A DNA stretch of 64,000 bases from Streptomyces sp. TG1A-60 (GTDB lineage Bacteria; Actinomycetota; Actinomycetes; Streptomycetales; Streptomycetaceae), in assembly GCF_037201975.1 (NCBI RefSeq), contig NZ_CP147520.1:3162001-3226000 (forward strand), read 5' to 3'. Position numbers and translations under genes: made by a program. The notes below the pieces were generated by a model, which did not search any database, was not told the origin of the DNA, and was given only the letters and a program-made list of their open reading frames with translations. Below, piece after piece: positions 1 through 11,437 of this stretch (within the stretch, counting starts at the first letter, position 1; each line of letters begins with the position of its first letter).

Positions 1-515
1 CCGGAGACATGCTCCGCCGACACGGTCGTACCGCGGATGACGAAGATGTCGACGCCCGCGTCCACGACGGCCTTGGAGAACTGGGCCGTGCGCTGCGGGG
101 AGAGCGCGGCGGCGGTGACCACGCCGGAGTCGCGCACCTCCTTGATGCGCTGCCCGATCAGCTCCTCCTTGATGGGAGCCGCGTAGATCTCCTGGAGCCG
201 GCGGGTCGCGGCCTCGTCGGGCATCCCGGTGATCTCGTCGAGCAGCGGTTGCGGGTCCTCGTGCCGAGTCCACAGGCCTTCGAGGTTCAGGACGCCGAGG
301 CCGCCGAGCTCGCCGATGCGGATCGCGGTGTCCGGGGAGACGACCGAGTCCATGGGGGCGGCCAGGAAGGGCAGCTCGAAGCGGTAGGCGTCGATCTGCC
401 AGGCGATCGAGACCTCCTTCGGGTCGCGCGTACGACGGCTGGGGACGACGGCGATGTCGTCGAAGGCGTACGCCCGGCGGCCGCGCTTGCCGCGCCCGAT
501 CTCGATCTCAGTCAC
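1..515 (-). CDS. guaB3: GuaB3-family IMP dehydrogenase-related protein, C-terminus outside window
   Basis: The minus-strand frame starts with GTG at 515 ([20 protein letters not shown]) and runs off the left edge. The N-terminal ~170 residues show the IMPDH/GMP reductase barrel start, including the [15 protein letters not shown] segment and the [11 protein letters not shown] segment. The CBS domain insert of true IMP dehydrogenases is absent, as expected of the actinobacterial GuaB3 paralogue that sits beside guaB. Recent work on the family suggests GMP-reductase-type activity, but that is family knowledge and not visible here. It lies downstream of guaB on the same strand, with a strong hairpin terminator between them, so it probably has its own promoter. 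Confidence 0.9.
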   Translation of the reverse strand, partial: MTEIEIGRGKRGRRAYAFDDIAVVPSRRTRDPKEVSIAWQIDAYRFELPFLAAPMDSVVSPDTAIRIGELGGLGVLNLEGLWTRHEDPQPLLDEITGMPDEAATRRLQEIYAAPIKEELIGQRIKEVRDSGVVTAAALSPQRTAQFSKAVVDAGVDIFVIRGTTVSAEHVS

Positions 516-574
516 GTGTGTGGCCTTTCCCTGATGCGTTCAGCGTCTTCCAGTATCGCCGACGGGTACGACAA

Positions 575-603
575 GGGCGGCCCCGGATGCTCCGGGGCCG
601 CCC
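575..603 (-). terminator. Rho-independent-type hairpin after guaB
   Basis: A perfect 13-bp inverted repeat (GGGCGGCCCCGGA / TCCGGGGCCGCCC) with a 3-nt loop lies 27 bp beyond the guaB stop codon and before the guaB3 start. No U-tract follows, which is usual in Streptomyces. Confidence 0.8.
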
Positions 604-630
604 TGACCGCACCGTGGCAAGGCCCGCTGA

Positions 631-2175
<1,545 letters not shown>

Positions 2176-2301
2176 CTAACGGGAAGCGCGCGTCACACAT
2201 TCCACGGTACGAAGTCGCCGCAGGCTTCGTACGTTCGTACGGAAAACGCGGCCCACCTGTTCATTTCGGGACGCCTCCGTCCTCGCCGAACGCCCGTACC
2301 A

Positions 2302-2877
2302 CTACTGTTCCGCCAGCGCCCGGAGCCTGCTCAGCGCCCGGTGCTGGGCGACCCGGACCGCGCCCGGCGACATCCCCAGCATCTGTCCGGTCTCCTCGGC
2401 CGTGAGGCCCACCGCGATCCTCAGCAGCAGCAACTCCCGCTGGTTCTCAGGGAGGTTGGCCAGGAGTTTCTTCGCCCACTCGGCGTCGCTGCTGAGCAGG
2501 GCGCGCTCCTCGGGGCCGAGCGAGTCGTCGGGGCGCTCCGGCATCTCGTCCGAGGGGACGGCCGTCGAGCCGGGGTGGCGCATCGCGGCGCGCTGGAGGT
2601 CGGCGACCTTGTGACCGGCGATGGCGAAGACGAACGCCTCGAACGGCCGTCCGGTGTCCTTGTAGCGCGGCAGCGCGAGGAGGACGGCGACGCAGACCTC
2701 CTGCGCCAGGTCCTCCACGAAGTGCCGCGCGTCACCCGGCAGCCGGGACAGACGGGTGCGGCAGTAGCGCAGCGCCAAGGGGTGGACACGGGCGAGCAGA
2801 TCATGCGTGGCCTGCTCGTCCCCGTCGACCGCGCGATGCACGAGCGCACCGATCACTGTCGTCTCGTCGTCGCGCAT
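2302..2877 (-). CDS. shbA: SigD/ShbA-like RNA polymerase sigma factor
   Basis: This sigma-70 family protein has region 2 (about residues 10-90, with [21 protein letters not shown] and [18 protein letters not shown]) and region 4 ([41 protein letters not shown]). It closely resembles mycobacterial SigD and the Streptomyces ShbA protein, reported in S. griseus to drive transcription of the principal sigma gene hrdB. The position between bldM and guaB fits that orthologue. The start is uncertain. I chose ATG 2877 ([10 protein letters not shown]), where family similarity begins. The same frame is open to a GTG at 3018, which would give 238 residues, but the added 47 residues look like low-complexity leader. 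A hairpin separates it from bldM upstream. Confidence 0.85.
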   Translation of the reverse strand: MRDDETTVIGALVHRAVDGDEQATHDLLARVHPLALRYCRTRLSRLPGDARHFVEDLAQEVCVAVLLALPRYKDTGRPFEAFVFAIAGHKVADLQRAAMRHPGSTAVPSDEMPERPDDSLGPEERALLSSDAEWAKKLLANLPENQRELLLLRIAVGLTAEETGQMLGMSPGAVRVAQHRALSRLRALAEQ

Positions 2878-3081
2878 CGGTCCATGGTGCCTTGCGGCCG
2901 TCCGGTCCGTGGCGCCACGTCCGTGGTTGTGCACCGAAGCGTTATGAGCAGGTGCGCCGGAACTCATCTCCCGCGCCCTCCCCTCCCGCTCGTTCGACTG
3001 CTCCCCGAGGAACTCCACACCTCAAGGATGCGGCATCCGCGGCGAAACGAGCAGCGGGCGCCGTGCGGACCTTCTCGCCAC

Positions 3082-3107
3082 CCCCGCCCGCCGTGCGGCA
3101 GGCGGGG
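3082..3107 (-). terminator. Hairpin between bldM and shbA
   Basis: The sequence CCCCGCC-C-GCCG-TG-CGGC-A-GGCGGGG forms a near-perfect stem 26 bp after the bldM stop codon. It probably ends the bldM transcript. Confidence 0.6.
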
Positions 3108-3133
3108 ATTCTTCTACCCCCGTGACGGTCCAC

Positions 3134-3745
3134 TCAGCGAACCAGACCCCAGCGGAAGCCGAGCGCCACCGCGTGCGCGCGGTCCGAGGCGCCGAGCTTC
3201 TTGAACAGGCGCCGGGCGTGGGTCTTGACGGTGTCCTCGGAGAGGAACAGCTCGCGGCCGATCTCGGCGTTCGAGCGGCCGTGGCTCATGCCCTCCAGGA
3301 CCTGGATCTCACGCGCGGTGAGCGTCGGCGCGGCACCCATCTCTGCGGAGCGCAGCCGGCGCGGGGCGAGCCGCCAGGTCGGGTCGGCGAGGGCCTGCGT
3401 CACCGTGGCGCGCAGCTCCGCGCGGGAGGCGTCCTTGTGCAGATAGCCCCGCGCGCCGGCGGCGACCGCGAGGGCCACGCCGTCCAGGTCCTCGGCGACG
3501 GTGAGCATGATGATGCGCGCACCGGGGTCGGCGGAGAGCAGCCGCCGTACGGTCTCGACGCCGCCCAGACCGGGCATGCGTACGTCCATCAGAATCAGAT
3601 CCGAGCGGTCGGCCCCCCAGCGGCGGAGGACTTCCTCGCCGTTGGCCGCCGTGGTCACGCGCTCGACGCCGGGCACGGTCGCCACCGCGCGGCGCAGCGC
3701 CTCTCGGGCAAGCGGGGAGTCGTCGCAGACGAGGACGGATGTCAT
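3134..3745 (-). CDS. bldM: BldM, orphan atypical response regulator of development
   Basis: The protein has 203 residues, the length of BldM. The N-terminal receiver domain (about 1-120) has the acidic pair D8/D9, D54 in the LILMDVRMPG phosphoacceptor context and the conserved Lys in YLHKDAS. The C-terminal LuxR/GerE helix-turn-helix (about 135-200) reads LTAREIQVLEGMSHGRSNAEIGRELFL then SEDTVKTHARRL. In Streptomyces BldM works as a homodimer on early and as a BldM-WhiI heterodimer on late sporulation genes, apparently without phosphorylation; that is from the literature. The ATG at 3745 begins MTSVLVCDDS as in known BldM; the frame extends upstream without family similarity. It diverges from whiD. 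Confidence 0.96.
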   Translation of the reverse strand: MTSVLVCDDSPLAREALRRAVATVPGVERVTTAANGEEVLRRWGADRSDLILMDVRMPGLGGVETVRRLLSADPGARIIMLTVAEDLDGVALAVAAGARGYLHKDASRAELRATVTQALADPTWRLAPRRLRSAEMGAAPTLTAREIQVLEGMSHGRSNAEIGRELFLSEDTVKTHARRLFKKLGASDRAHAVALGFRWGLVR

Positions 3746-4137
3746 GGCCGCCCTCCGCAGCTGATGCGCGTCACCTTGAGCCTCCAGGCTGGGTACGAAA
3801 TCGTCACCTGTGCGGTCGACGCCCACGAGCGGACACGAACGTCTGCCCGAGCGCTTGTTCTTCAACCGCCTCCGCCCGTCTCAACGACGGTCACTCGAAA
3901 GAGTTACGGGATGGCCGACCATCTTCGGCACTCTACGTGAGGGCACGGACACGGTGCAGACATGCGCGACGGACCCTCAACGTTTCATCACAACCCATGC
4001 CCCATTCAGACGTTTTTGTTCCCATTTATTGGTGTCTGAGGCTAGATTCGCAATGAGTCATATTTTCATCTCCTTAGATAGTCGATGTACGGTCATGGGC
4101 AACATCTCCTCTCAGAACGGCGACAAGGGGACACGTA
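3746..4137. promoter_or_regulatory. bldM-whiD divergent intergenic region
   Basis: This 392-bp stretch has no convincing gene. It is clearly richer in A/T than its surroundings, notably 3985-4110 (for example ATTTATTGGTG, TCATATTTTCATC), which suggests promoter DNA. It must contain the promoters of both bldM (leftward) and whiD (rightward). I did not find a -35/-10 pair or a BldD-type palindrome that I could assign with confidence. A GGGGACACGT stretch lies just upstream of the whiD ATG, and the ribosome-binding site GGGGAC is weak. Confidence 0.6.
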
Positions 4138-4467
4138 ATGGCAGATTTCTCCCGCCTTCCCGGACCGAACGCTGATCTGTGGGACTGGCAGCTCCTCGCG
4201 GCCTGCCGTGGGGTCGACAGCTCCCTCTTCTTCCACCCCGAGGGAGAACGCGGTGCGGCACGGAGCGCTCGTGAGAACTCGGCCAAAGAGGTCTGCATGA
4301 GATGCCCGGTCCGCGCCCAGTGCGCGGCCCACGCCTTGGCGGTGCGCGAGCCGTACGGCGTGTGGGGCGGGCTCACCGAGGACGAGCGCGAGGAGCTCAT
4401 GGGCAGGGCGCGCCACCGGCTGGTGACGGCCTCCGCGCCCGGGGGCGACGCCGGTCCGAACAGCTGA
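4138..4467 (+). CDS. whiD: WhiD, WhiB-like iron-sulfur regulator
   Basis: The 109-residue Wbl protein has the four cluster-binding cysteines at C23, C53, C56 and C62 (EVCMRCPVRAQC), which hold an O2/NO-sensitive [4Fe-4S] cluster in this family. The GVWGG turn is at 74-78, followed by a basic C-terminus (GRARHRL). WhiD is needed for spore maturation and, by family knowledge, binds region 4 of the principal sigma factor. The start MADFSRLPGPNADLWDWQLLAA matches WhiD as I remember it, and divergence from bldM is the known arrangement. The C-terminal tail after residue 95 is variable. Confidence 0.95.
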   Translation: MADFSRLPGPNADLWDWQLLAACRGVDSSLFFHPEGERGAARSARENSAKEVCMRCPVRAQCAAHALAVREPYGVWGGLTEDEREELMGRARHRLVTASAPGGDAGPNS

Positions 4468-4520
4468 AGGAACGTTTTTTCAGCGCCTCCGCACGGCCCT
4501 CGGGCCCAGAACGTCCGGGC

Positions 4521-4943
4521 CTACCGCGCGGCGGCCCCGGCCAGCCGGTCGAGCGTCGCCGCGACCGCGGGCACCGGGGCCAGGTCCGGCAGGGTGTGCG
4601 CCACGATCTCCCGGTGCACCGGCGGTTCGACCGCCACCATCCGCACTCCGTTGGGGCGTACGGACTCCACGGCCAGCTCCGGCAGGACGGCGACCCCGAG
4701 GCCCGCTCCCACCAGGCCGACCACCGCCGGGTAGTCGTCGGTCGCGAAGTCGATCCGGGGCGTGAAGCCCGCGCTCTCGCAGACCCGCACCGACTGCCCC
4801 CGGCAGCGCGGGCAGCCGGCGATCCAGGGCTCCCCTGCGAGTTCCCCGATGCCGATGGACCGCGCACCGGCCAGCCGGTGTCCCTGGGGCCCGAGCCCGA
4901 CGAGCCGGTCGGTGAGCAGGGGGCGTACGACCAGGTCGACGGA
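4521..4943 (-). pseudogene. 5'-truncated LysR-family regulator
   Basis: About 139 residues match the C-terminal half of a LysR effector-binding domain: LVVRPLLTDRLVGLGPQGH, LAGEPWIAGCPRCRG and the GLGVAVLPELA segment that is typical of the family near its end. The N-terminal winged helix-turn-helix and the first half of the effector domain are absent. Beyond 4943 the sequence becomes unrelated leader and then the dehydrogenase gene begins at 5045 on the other strand, so there is no room for the missing ~150 residues. The frame stays open to 5051, but that extension (MSWRKGSDPACAG) is not LysR-like. I infer a deletion that fused the LysR 3' half to the dehydrogenase promoter region. Confidence 0.75.
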
Positions 4944-5044
4944 AGGATTCGAGCGTCTTGCCGGGTGCAGGGATGCGGGCAGGCGCTCGTGAACGTGGCG
5001 TGGAGCCGACGGGCCCGCACAGGCCGGGTCACTACCCTTACGCC

Positions 5045-5818
5045 ATGACAACGGCTTTGATTACGGGATCGACCGCGGGCATCGGCGCCGCCTTCGCACG
5101 GCGGCTGGCAGCGGACGGGCACAACCTGGTGCTGGTGGCGCGGGACACCAGGCGACTGCGGGAGCAGGCCACGGAGTTGCACGACCGGCACTCCATCGAG
5201 GCGGAGGTGCTGACGGCGGACCTGGCGACGGACGACGGCATCGAAGCGGTGGTGAAGCGGCTGGCCGACCGCAGGAACGCGGTCGACCTGCTGATCAACA
5301 ACGCCGGCTTCGGCAACAAGGGCGCCTATCTCGACGTACCCATGGCCGACGAGCTGATGATGCTCAAGGTCCACTGCGAGGCGGTGCTCCGGCTGACCTC
5401 GGCGGCCACGGAGGCCATGCGCGAGCGCGGCCGGGGCGGGGTCGTCAACGTGGCGTCGGTCGCCGCCTTCCTGCCGCGCGGCACGTACGGGGCATCCAAG
5501 GCCTGGGTCGTCCAGTTCACGCAGGGGGCGGCGAAGGACCTCGCGGGCACCGGCGTCCGTCTGATGGCCCTCTGCCCCGGCTTCGTCCGCACCGAGTTCC
5601 ACGAGCGGGCCGGCATGGGCACCGACAACATCCCGTCCTGGATGTGGCTCGACGCCGACAAGCTGGTCACCGCCGCCCTCGCCGACCTGGCCCGTGGCAA
5701 GTCGGTGTCCATCCCGGACCCCCGGTACAAGGCGCTGATGGGTGTGGCGAAGGTGGTGCCGCGGGGGCTGCTGGGCGGGGTCTCGTCGCGGACGGGGCGG
5801 AAGTACGGGCCCCAGTAG
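5045..5818 (+). CDS. Short-chain dehydrogenase/reductase (SDR)
   Basis: The protein has 257 residues, a classical SDR length. It shows the Rossmann motif TGSTAGIGAAFA (7-18), the NNAG motif (LLINNAGFG), the catalytic serine region NVASVAAF and the YGASK catalytic Tyr/Lys pair. The PGFVRTEF segment follows. This makes it an NAD(P)H-dependent oxidoreductase of unknown substrate; the sequence resembles the DltE/YqjQ-like cytoplasmic SDRs. The ATG at 5045 begins the first beta strand directly. It sits beside the truncated LysR gene, which may once have regulated it. Confidence 0.9.
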   Translation: MTTALITGSTAGIGAAFARRLAADGHNLVLVARDTRRLREQATELHDRHSIEAEVLTADLATDDGIEAVVKRLADRRNAVDLLINNAGFGNKGAYLDVPMADELMMLKVHCEAVLRLTSAATEAMRERGRGGVVNVASVAAFLPRGTYGASKAWVVQFTQGAAKDLAGTGVRLMALCPGFVRTEFHERAGMGTDNIPSWMWLDADKLVTAALADLARGKSVSIPDPRYKALMGVAKVVPRGLLGGVSSRTGRKYGPQ

Positions 5819-5918
5819 GCGCCTGGCGTCAGGACAGACATCAGGAGAGGTGACGCCGCATCCCCGGTGGGAAGATGGGCGTGACAACCGGAACCCAGGG
5901 GGGCTGGGAGGCGGCGTC

Positions 5919-6626
5919 ATGACATTCGTACAGCTCATCGACTGCAAGACCAGCCGGTTCGACGAGATGAATCAGCTGATGGACACCTGGGTGGAACAGA
6001 CCAGGGGCAAGCGGACCGCGACGCACAACCTCATCGGCAAGGACCGGTCCGACGCGTCGCACTTCGTCGAGATCGTGGAGTTCCCGTCGTACGAGGAGGC
6101 GATGCGGAACTCGAACCTTCCGGAGACCGACCGGATCTTCCGGGAGATGGTGGCGCTCTGCGACGAGACACCGACGTTCACGGACCTGGACATCGTGCGG
6201 GACGAGCAGCTGTACGCCGCCAACGCGCGCAAGATCTTCGAAGCGATCGGCGCCAAGGGGGAACTGTCGCCGCTGAACGACCTGATCGCGGAGAACTACC
6301 ACGACCACGACCCGGCCAACGAACAGGACACCCTCGGGCTGGACAACATCCGGCGCGAGATGGAGATGTGGCGCAAGGGCTTCGACTTCACGTTCACCGT
6401 CGAGGACCAGATCGCCGAGGGCGACCGGGTGTGCACGCGGTGGTCCTGGAACGGAACCCACAAGGATGAGTTCCTGGGGATCGCGGCGACCGGGAGGAAG
6501 GTCTCCATGACCGGCACGACCATCTTCCGGTTCACTCCGGACGGAAAGATCGTCGAGGGCTGGTGGCAGCTCGACCGGCTGGGGCTGATGTCGCAGCTCG
6601 GTGCGCTCGACGCGTTGGAGACCTAG
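5919..6626 (+). CDS. Two-domain protein: ABM-like plus SnoaL/NTF2-like
   Basis: The 235-residue protein joins two small alpha+beta domains. Residues 1-95 (FVQLIDCKTSRFDEMNQLMDTW and HFVEIVEFPSYEEAMRNSN) resemble a dimeric ferredoxin-like domain of antibiotic-monooxygenase type. Residues 105-235 (NDLIAENYHDHDPA, DFTFTVEDQIAEGDRVCTRW, GRKVSMTGTTIFRF and GKIVEGWWQLDRLGLMSQLG) match the SnoaL-like ester cyclase fold, with the EGWWQ..D.. ending seen in that family. No specific reaction can be named. Ribosome-binding site GGGAGG precedes ATG 5919. It is followed by a two-way terminator and convergent groEL1. Confidence 0.75.
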   Translation: MTFVQLIDCKTSRFDEMNQLMDTWVEQTRGKRTATHNLIGKDRSDASHFVEIVEFPSYEEAMRNSNLPETDRIFREMVALCDETPTFTDLDIVRDEQLYAANARKIFEAIGAKGELSPLNDLIAENYHDHDPANEQDTLGLDNIRREMEMWRKGFDFTFTVEDQIAEGDRVCTRWSWNGTHKDEFLGIAATGRKVSMTGTTIFRFTPDGKIVEGWWQLDRLGLMSQLGALDALET

Positions 6627-6640
6627 GACGAGCAGCCCGG

Positions 6641-6688
6641 ACAGCACTGAGGTCCGCTACCCCGAGGGGTACCGGACCTCAGTGCTGT
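6641..6688. terminator. Bidirectional hairpin terminator between convergent genes
   Basis: A long inverted repeat (ACAGCACTGAGGTCC ... GGACCTCAGTGCTGT), with a further GTACCCC/GGGGTAC inner part, lies between the plus-strand ABM/SnoaL gene and groEL1. It can terminate transcription from both sides. Confidence 0.9.
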
Positions 6689-6702
6689 CTTACCGGCGTA
6701 CG

Positions 6703-8415
<1,713 letters not shown>

Positions 8416-8467
8416 TCAAAAGCAATGTGCTTCGCGAGGCGATGTGCCGCGCGGAGCGTCAGGTGAA

Positions 8468-8776
8468 CTACTTCTCGATGATCGCGAGAACGTCGCGAGC
8501 CGAGAGGACGAGGTACTCCTCGCCGTTGTACTTCACTTCGGTGCCGCCGTACTTGCTGTACAGCACGATGTCGCCGGTCTTCACGTCGAGCGGAAGACGC
8601 TCGCCGTTCTCGAAGCGGCCCGGGCCCACGGCCAGGACAACGCCCTCCTGGGGCTTCTCCTTGGCAGTGTCCGGGATGACCAGGCCAGAGGCCGTGGTCT
8701 GCTCGGCGTCGAGCGGCTGGACCACGATGCGGTCCTCAAGCGGCTTGATGGCAACCTTGGAGCTGGTGGTCGTCAC
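8468..8776 (-). CDS. groES: Co-chaperonin GroES
   Basis: This 102-residue Cpn10 has the mobile loop ([20 protein letters not shown]) that docks on GroEL and the [26 protein letters not shown] ending of the family. It caps the GroEL ring and encloses folding substrate. ATG 8776 is preceded by GGGGGAGGTCGGATCG. It is the first gene of the groES-groEL1 operon, which is preceded by a vegetative promoter and two CIRCE operators, so heat shock control by HrcA is expected. Confidence 0.97.
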   Translation of the reverse strand: MTTTSSKVAIKPLEDRIVVQPLDAEQTTASGLVIPDTAKEKPQEGVVLAVGPGRFENGERLPLDVKTGDIVLYSKYGGTEVKYNGEEYLVLSARDVLAIIEK

Positions 8777-8875
8777 GATCCGACCTCCCCCTTCGGAGAT
8801 CTCACGGGGTTAACTGTCTGAGGTGGCGACCAGGTCGATCCGTCGTCGCGGGTGCCGGACCTGCCCGTCGCGTAG

Positions 8876-8902
8876 TTGGCACTCTCCAGTGGGGAGTGCC
8901 AG
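8876..8902 (-). promoter_or_regulatory. CIRCE operator, proximal copy
   Basis: TTGGCACTC-N9-GAGTGCCAG matches the CIRCE consensus TTAGCACTC-N9-GAGTGCTAA, with one G/A change in each arm that keeps the dyad. It lies just downstream of the predicted groES transcription start, where HrcA would block elongation or initiation. Confidence 0.9.
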
Positions 8903-8907
8903 ACCTG

Positions 8908-8937
8908 AGACTATGACCGCGATTAGCACTCGGTCAA
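8908..8937 (-). promoter_or_regulatory. Vegetative promoter of groES-groEL1
   Basis: On the minus strand, TTGACC (8937-8932) and TAGTCT (8913-8908) are 18 bp apart, which fits a principal-sigma promoter. The -35 box lies within the distal CIRCE operator and the start region overlaps the proximal one. Confidence 0.8.
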
Positions 8938-8949
8938 GCGGACTGCTAA
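8923..8949 (-). promoter_or_regulatory. CIRCE operator, distal copy
   Basis: TTAGCACTC-N9-GACTGCTAA differs from the consensus by a single base (C for G in the right arm as read on the plus strand). It overlaps the -35 box of the groES promoter. HrcA is not encoded in this window. Confidence 0.93.
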
Positions 8950-8993
8950 TCGCGTGGCTTGTGGCGGGGCACCGGGTGGGGGTGAGACGGGCG

Positions 8994-9995
8994 TCAGAGG
9001 TAGTCCTCCAGGCGGCCCACCGTCAGTCCCCGCTCCTGGATCCGGCGCAGCAGACTCGTCGTCATCTGGGTGAGCGTCGCGCCCTTCAGCTGGTCCCGGA
9101 AGCCGGCGAGGACGATGTCACCGGGACGGAGACGGTCGCCGACGGCGTGGCGGAGGCCTGCGCTCTGCAGGGACGCGCGCCACAGGACGACCGCCGAGAT
9201 GCCGCAGTCGGCGGCGGCGCGCAGCGTGGTGGTGTCGTAGACGCCGTACGGCGGGCGGAAGAGGGTCGGCCGGATGCCGAAGCGCTGCTTGAGCTTGCCC
9301 TGCTGGCCGCAGATCTCCGCGCGCTGTCCGGCGTACGGCAGACCGCGCAGGGCCGTGTGGTCGAGCGTGTGGTTCTGGACGGTCGCGCCGACCGCGCGCA
9401 GCCGCGCGAAGTGGCCGTATCCCGGGCCCACGACACTGTCCGTCAGGAACATGCTCACCGGCAGCCGCAGCTCACGCACCATGTCGACGAACCGGGGATC
9501 CTTCTCGGCCCCGTCGTCGTACGTCAGGAAGACGACCTTGTCCCGGGTCGGGACGCGGTCGACGACCGGCGGCAGCCCGGGGCCGGCCGCGCGGGGCGGG
9601 GGCGGCCGGTCGGGGGTCCTGGGCGCGGGGGCGAGGGGGGCGGCCAGGCCCCAGCGGCGGTACGGGGGTGCGTGGGGGTGACGGGGGGCGGTGGAGCCGG
9701 GGGCGGCTGCGCCGGGGCCACGGGGCTGTGCGCCCGGAGGCGTCGCCGAGGTCGGTGCCGGTGTCGAGGGTGCCGAGGCCGGTGTCCGTGGCGCCGGTGT
9801 CGGTGACGGCCTCGGTCGTTGCGCCGGGCGCCGGCCCTCCGACGTCGCTCCGTCCCCCGGCCCCTCCGCGCGGCCGACCCGGTCGACGCCGGCGGCCGGA
9901 TCGGCCGCGCACCCGGCGAGAGACAGGACGGCGAGGGCCGCGAGAGCGGAAAGGGCGGCCAGGGCGCGCGCCGCCGACGTACGGGCCGTCAGCAC
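8994..9995 (-). CDS. Polysaccharide deacetylase (CE4) lipoprotein, copy 1
   Basis: This is a NodB-homology esterase, predicted to act on cell-wall or extracellular N-acetylated sugars. The start GTG 9995 (VLTARTSAARALAALSALAALAVL) gives a signal peptide with lipobox LAGC, so it is probably lipid-anchored. A Pro/Thr/Ala-rich linker follows, then the catalytic domain. Motif 1 is TYDDG (base Asp and metal Asp), motif 2 is NHTLDH (metal His pair) and motif 3 is TLFRPPYGVYD. It ends in LEDYL, as does the next gene, with which it shares the whole domain layout. The frame is open further upstream to 10190, but that part has no family similarity. Confidence 0.88.
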   Translation of the reverse strand: MLTARTSAARALAALSALAALAVLSLAGCAADPAAGVDRVGRAEGPGDGATSEGRRPAQRPRPSPTPAPRTPASAPSTPAPTSATPPGAQPRGPGAAAPGSTAPRHPHAPPYRRWGLAAPLAPAPRTPDRPPPPRAAGPGLPPVVDRVPTRDKVVFLTYDDGAEKDPRFVDMVRELRLPVSMFLTDSVVGPGYGHFARLRAVGATVQNHTLDHTALRGLPYAGQRAEICGQQGKLKQRFGIRPTLFRPPYGVYDTTTLRAAADCGISAVVLWRASLQSAGLRHAVGDRLRPGDIVLAGFRDQLKGATLTQMTTSLLRRIQERGLTVGRLEDYL

Positions 9996-10186
9996 GCGCG
10001 GCCCACGGCGTGCACCACGACGCGCCGCGCGCCCTCCCCGCCACGCAGGCGCCCCGCGCGCCCCACGTCCTCCCCGCGCCGCGGGTCCCGCCCTCACTCC
10101 GCGCCTGTCCGCCACCGCACGCCCCGCGTGCGGCCCGTGGCGTTCTCCCCACCCCGGGCGGCCGTCCCCGAGCCCGCCAGGGCCCC

Positions 10187-11326
10187 TCACAGGTAGTCCT
10201 CCAGGCGGGCCACGGCGTACCCCTCGGCGGTGACCCGGTTCAGGAATCGGCGGATCATGTCGGGCATGGTGCCCTTCCAGTCCTCCTCGCCTCGGAAGTG
10301 GCTGAGGACGATGTCGCCGGGGCGGAGGTCGCGGTCGGCTTCGCGGTGGTCCCAGCGGTCGACGTGGACCTCCTCGTTCCAGAGGGGAACGGCCTTGATG
10401 CCGCAGGCCTTGGCGGCGCGGAGGGTGTCCCGGTCGTAGTTGCCGTACGGCGGCCGGAACAGGGTGGGCCGCTTGCCGTACCGCTTCTCGATCACGTCCT
10501 GCATGCCGCAGATCTCGCGCTTCTGGTCGACATAGGAGAGCGCGGGCATGAAGCGGTGGTTGAGGGTGTGGTTGCTGAGGACGACGCCCCGGTCGCGCAT
10601 CCGCTCGAAGTAGCCGTAGTCCTCCTTGATCAGGTAGTCGCTGAGGAAGGCGGTGTACGGGATCTTCAGGTCGTTCATCATGCGCAGGAACGCGGGGTCC
10701 TTCTCGGCGCCGTCGTCGATGGTGAGGAAGACGACCTTGTGGCGGGTCGGGACGGTGGTGAAGACCGGCGGCAGCCGGTCCGCCACCTGCCCGTCGACCT
10801 CGAATCCCTTACGGGTCCCGAGCGCCGGCTTCTCCGCCGGGGACGCGGGCGGGACCAGCGGCACCGCGGCCAGCCCCCAGCGCTTCGCCGCGGCGACCCG
10901 CAGGGCGTGCGCCCGGCGCAACCTTGCGGCGTAGGCGTCGAGGGCACGCGCGGCGGGCATGACGAGCGCGCCCCGGCCGGACCTCCCGTGGCGTCCCCGA
11001 CCGCCCGCACGCCCTTGTTCGCCCTGCTGCTCCCGCCGCCCCCGCTCTTCCTGGCGTCCCCGCTGTTCCTGCCGTCCCTCCGGCTCCTGCTGCTTCCGAT
11101 GCCCTTTCGGCGGCTCTTCGGGCTGCCGGCCGTGGACCGGCCGGGCGGCCTCACCTCTCTCGGAGGAACCCCTCCGCGACGACGCCTCCTCGTCACCGCC
11201 CCCAGCGCACGCGGACACGACGAGCGCGGCGGCGAGCACGCCGACACCACCCCGGACACCGCCGCCCCTCCTCCGGGAATCCGATCGCTTCGCACTTTTT
11301 ACGTCATTTTGTCGTACGAGCCGCAT
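10187..11326 (-). CDS. Polysaccharide deacetylase (CE4) lipoprotein, copy 2
   Basis: The 379-residue paralogue of the neighbouring gene starts at ATG 11326 (MRLVRQNDVKSAKRSD). It has a basic N-terminus, a hydrophobic core and lipobox VSAC. Residues ~50-110 are an unusual Glu/Gln/Arg-rich low-complexity stretch (EGRQEQRGRQEERGRREQQG), probably a surface linker. The NodB motifs follow: TIDDG, NHTLNH and TLFRPPYGNYDRDTL. The C-terminus is again ARLEDYL. The two genes are separated by 191 bp and share the same orientation, so a tandem duplication is the simplest explanation. No substrate can be assigned; peptidoglycan is only one possibility. Confidence 0.88.
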   Translation of the reverse strand: MRLVRQNDVKSAKRSDSRRRGGGVRGGVGVLAAALVVSACAGGGDEEASSRRGSSERGEAARPVHGRQPEEPPKGHRKQQEPEGRQEQRGRQEERGRREQQGEQGRAGGRGRHGRSGRGALVMPAARALDAYAARLRRAHALRVAAAKRWGLAAVPLVPPASPAEKPALGTRKGFEVDGQVADRLPPVFTTVPTRHKVVFLTIDDGAEKDPAFLRMMNDLKIPYTAFLSDYLIKEDYGYFERMRDRGVVLSNHTLNHRFMPALSYVDQKREICGMQDVIEKRYGKRPTLFRPPYGNYDRDTLRAAKACGIKAVPLWNEEVHVDRWDHREADRDLRPGDIVLSHFRGEEDWKGTMPDMIRRFLNRVTAEGYAVARLEDYL

Positions 11327-11437
11327 GGCGCCGCATCCTCGCAGCCCGGCCTCTCCTCACCTCCCCCGACACCGCCACCGGGGCCCCACCATCCACCGAG
11401 TGGCCCACACCCCCGCCCCCTGACCGACAATGACCCG

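Noticed and set aside
3746..4137. BldD-type operator near bldM
   Set aside because: I looked for the TnACnCwGnGTnA-type dyad and found only weak matches; not enough to call.
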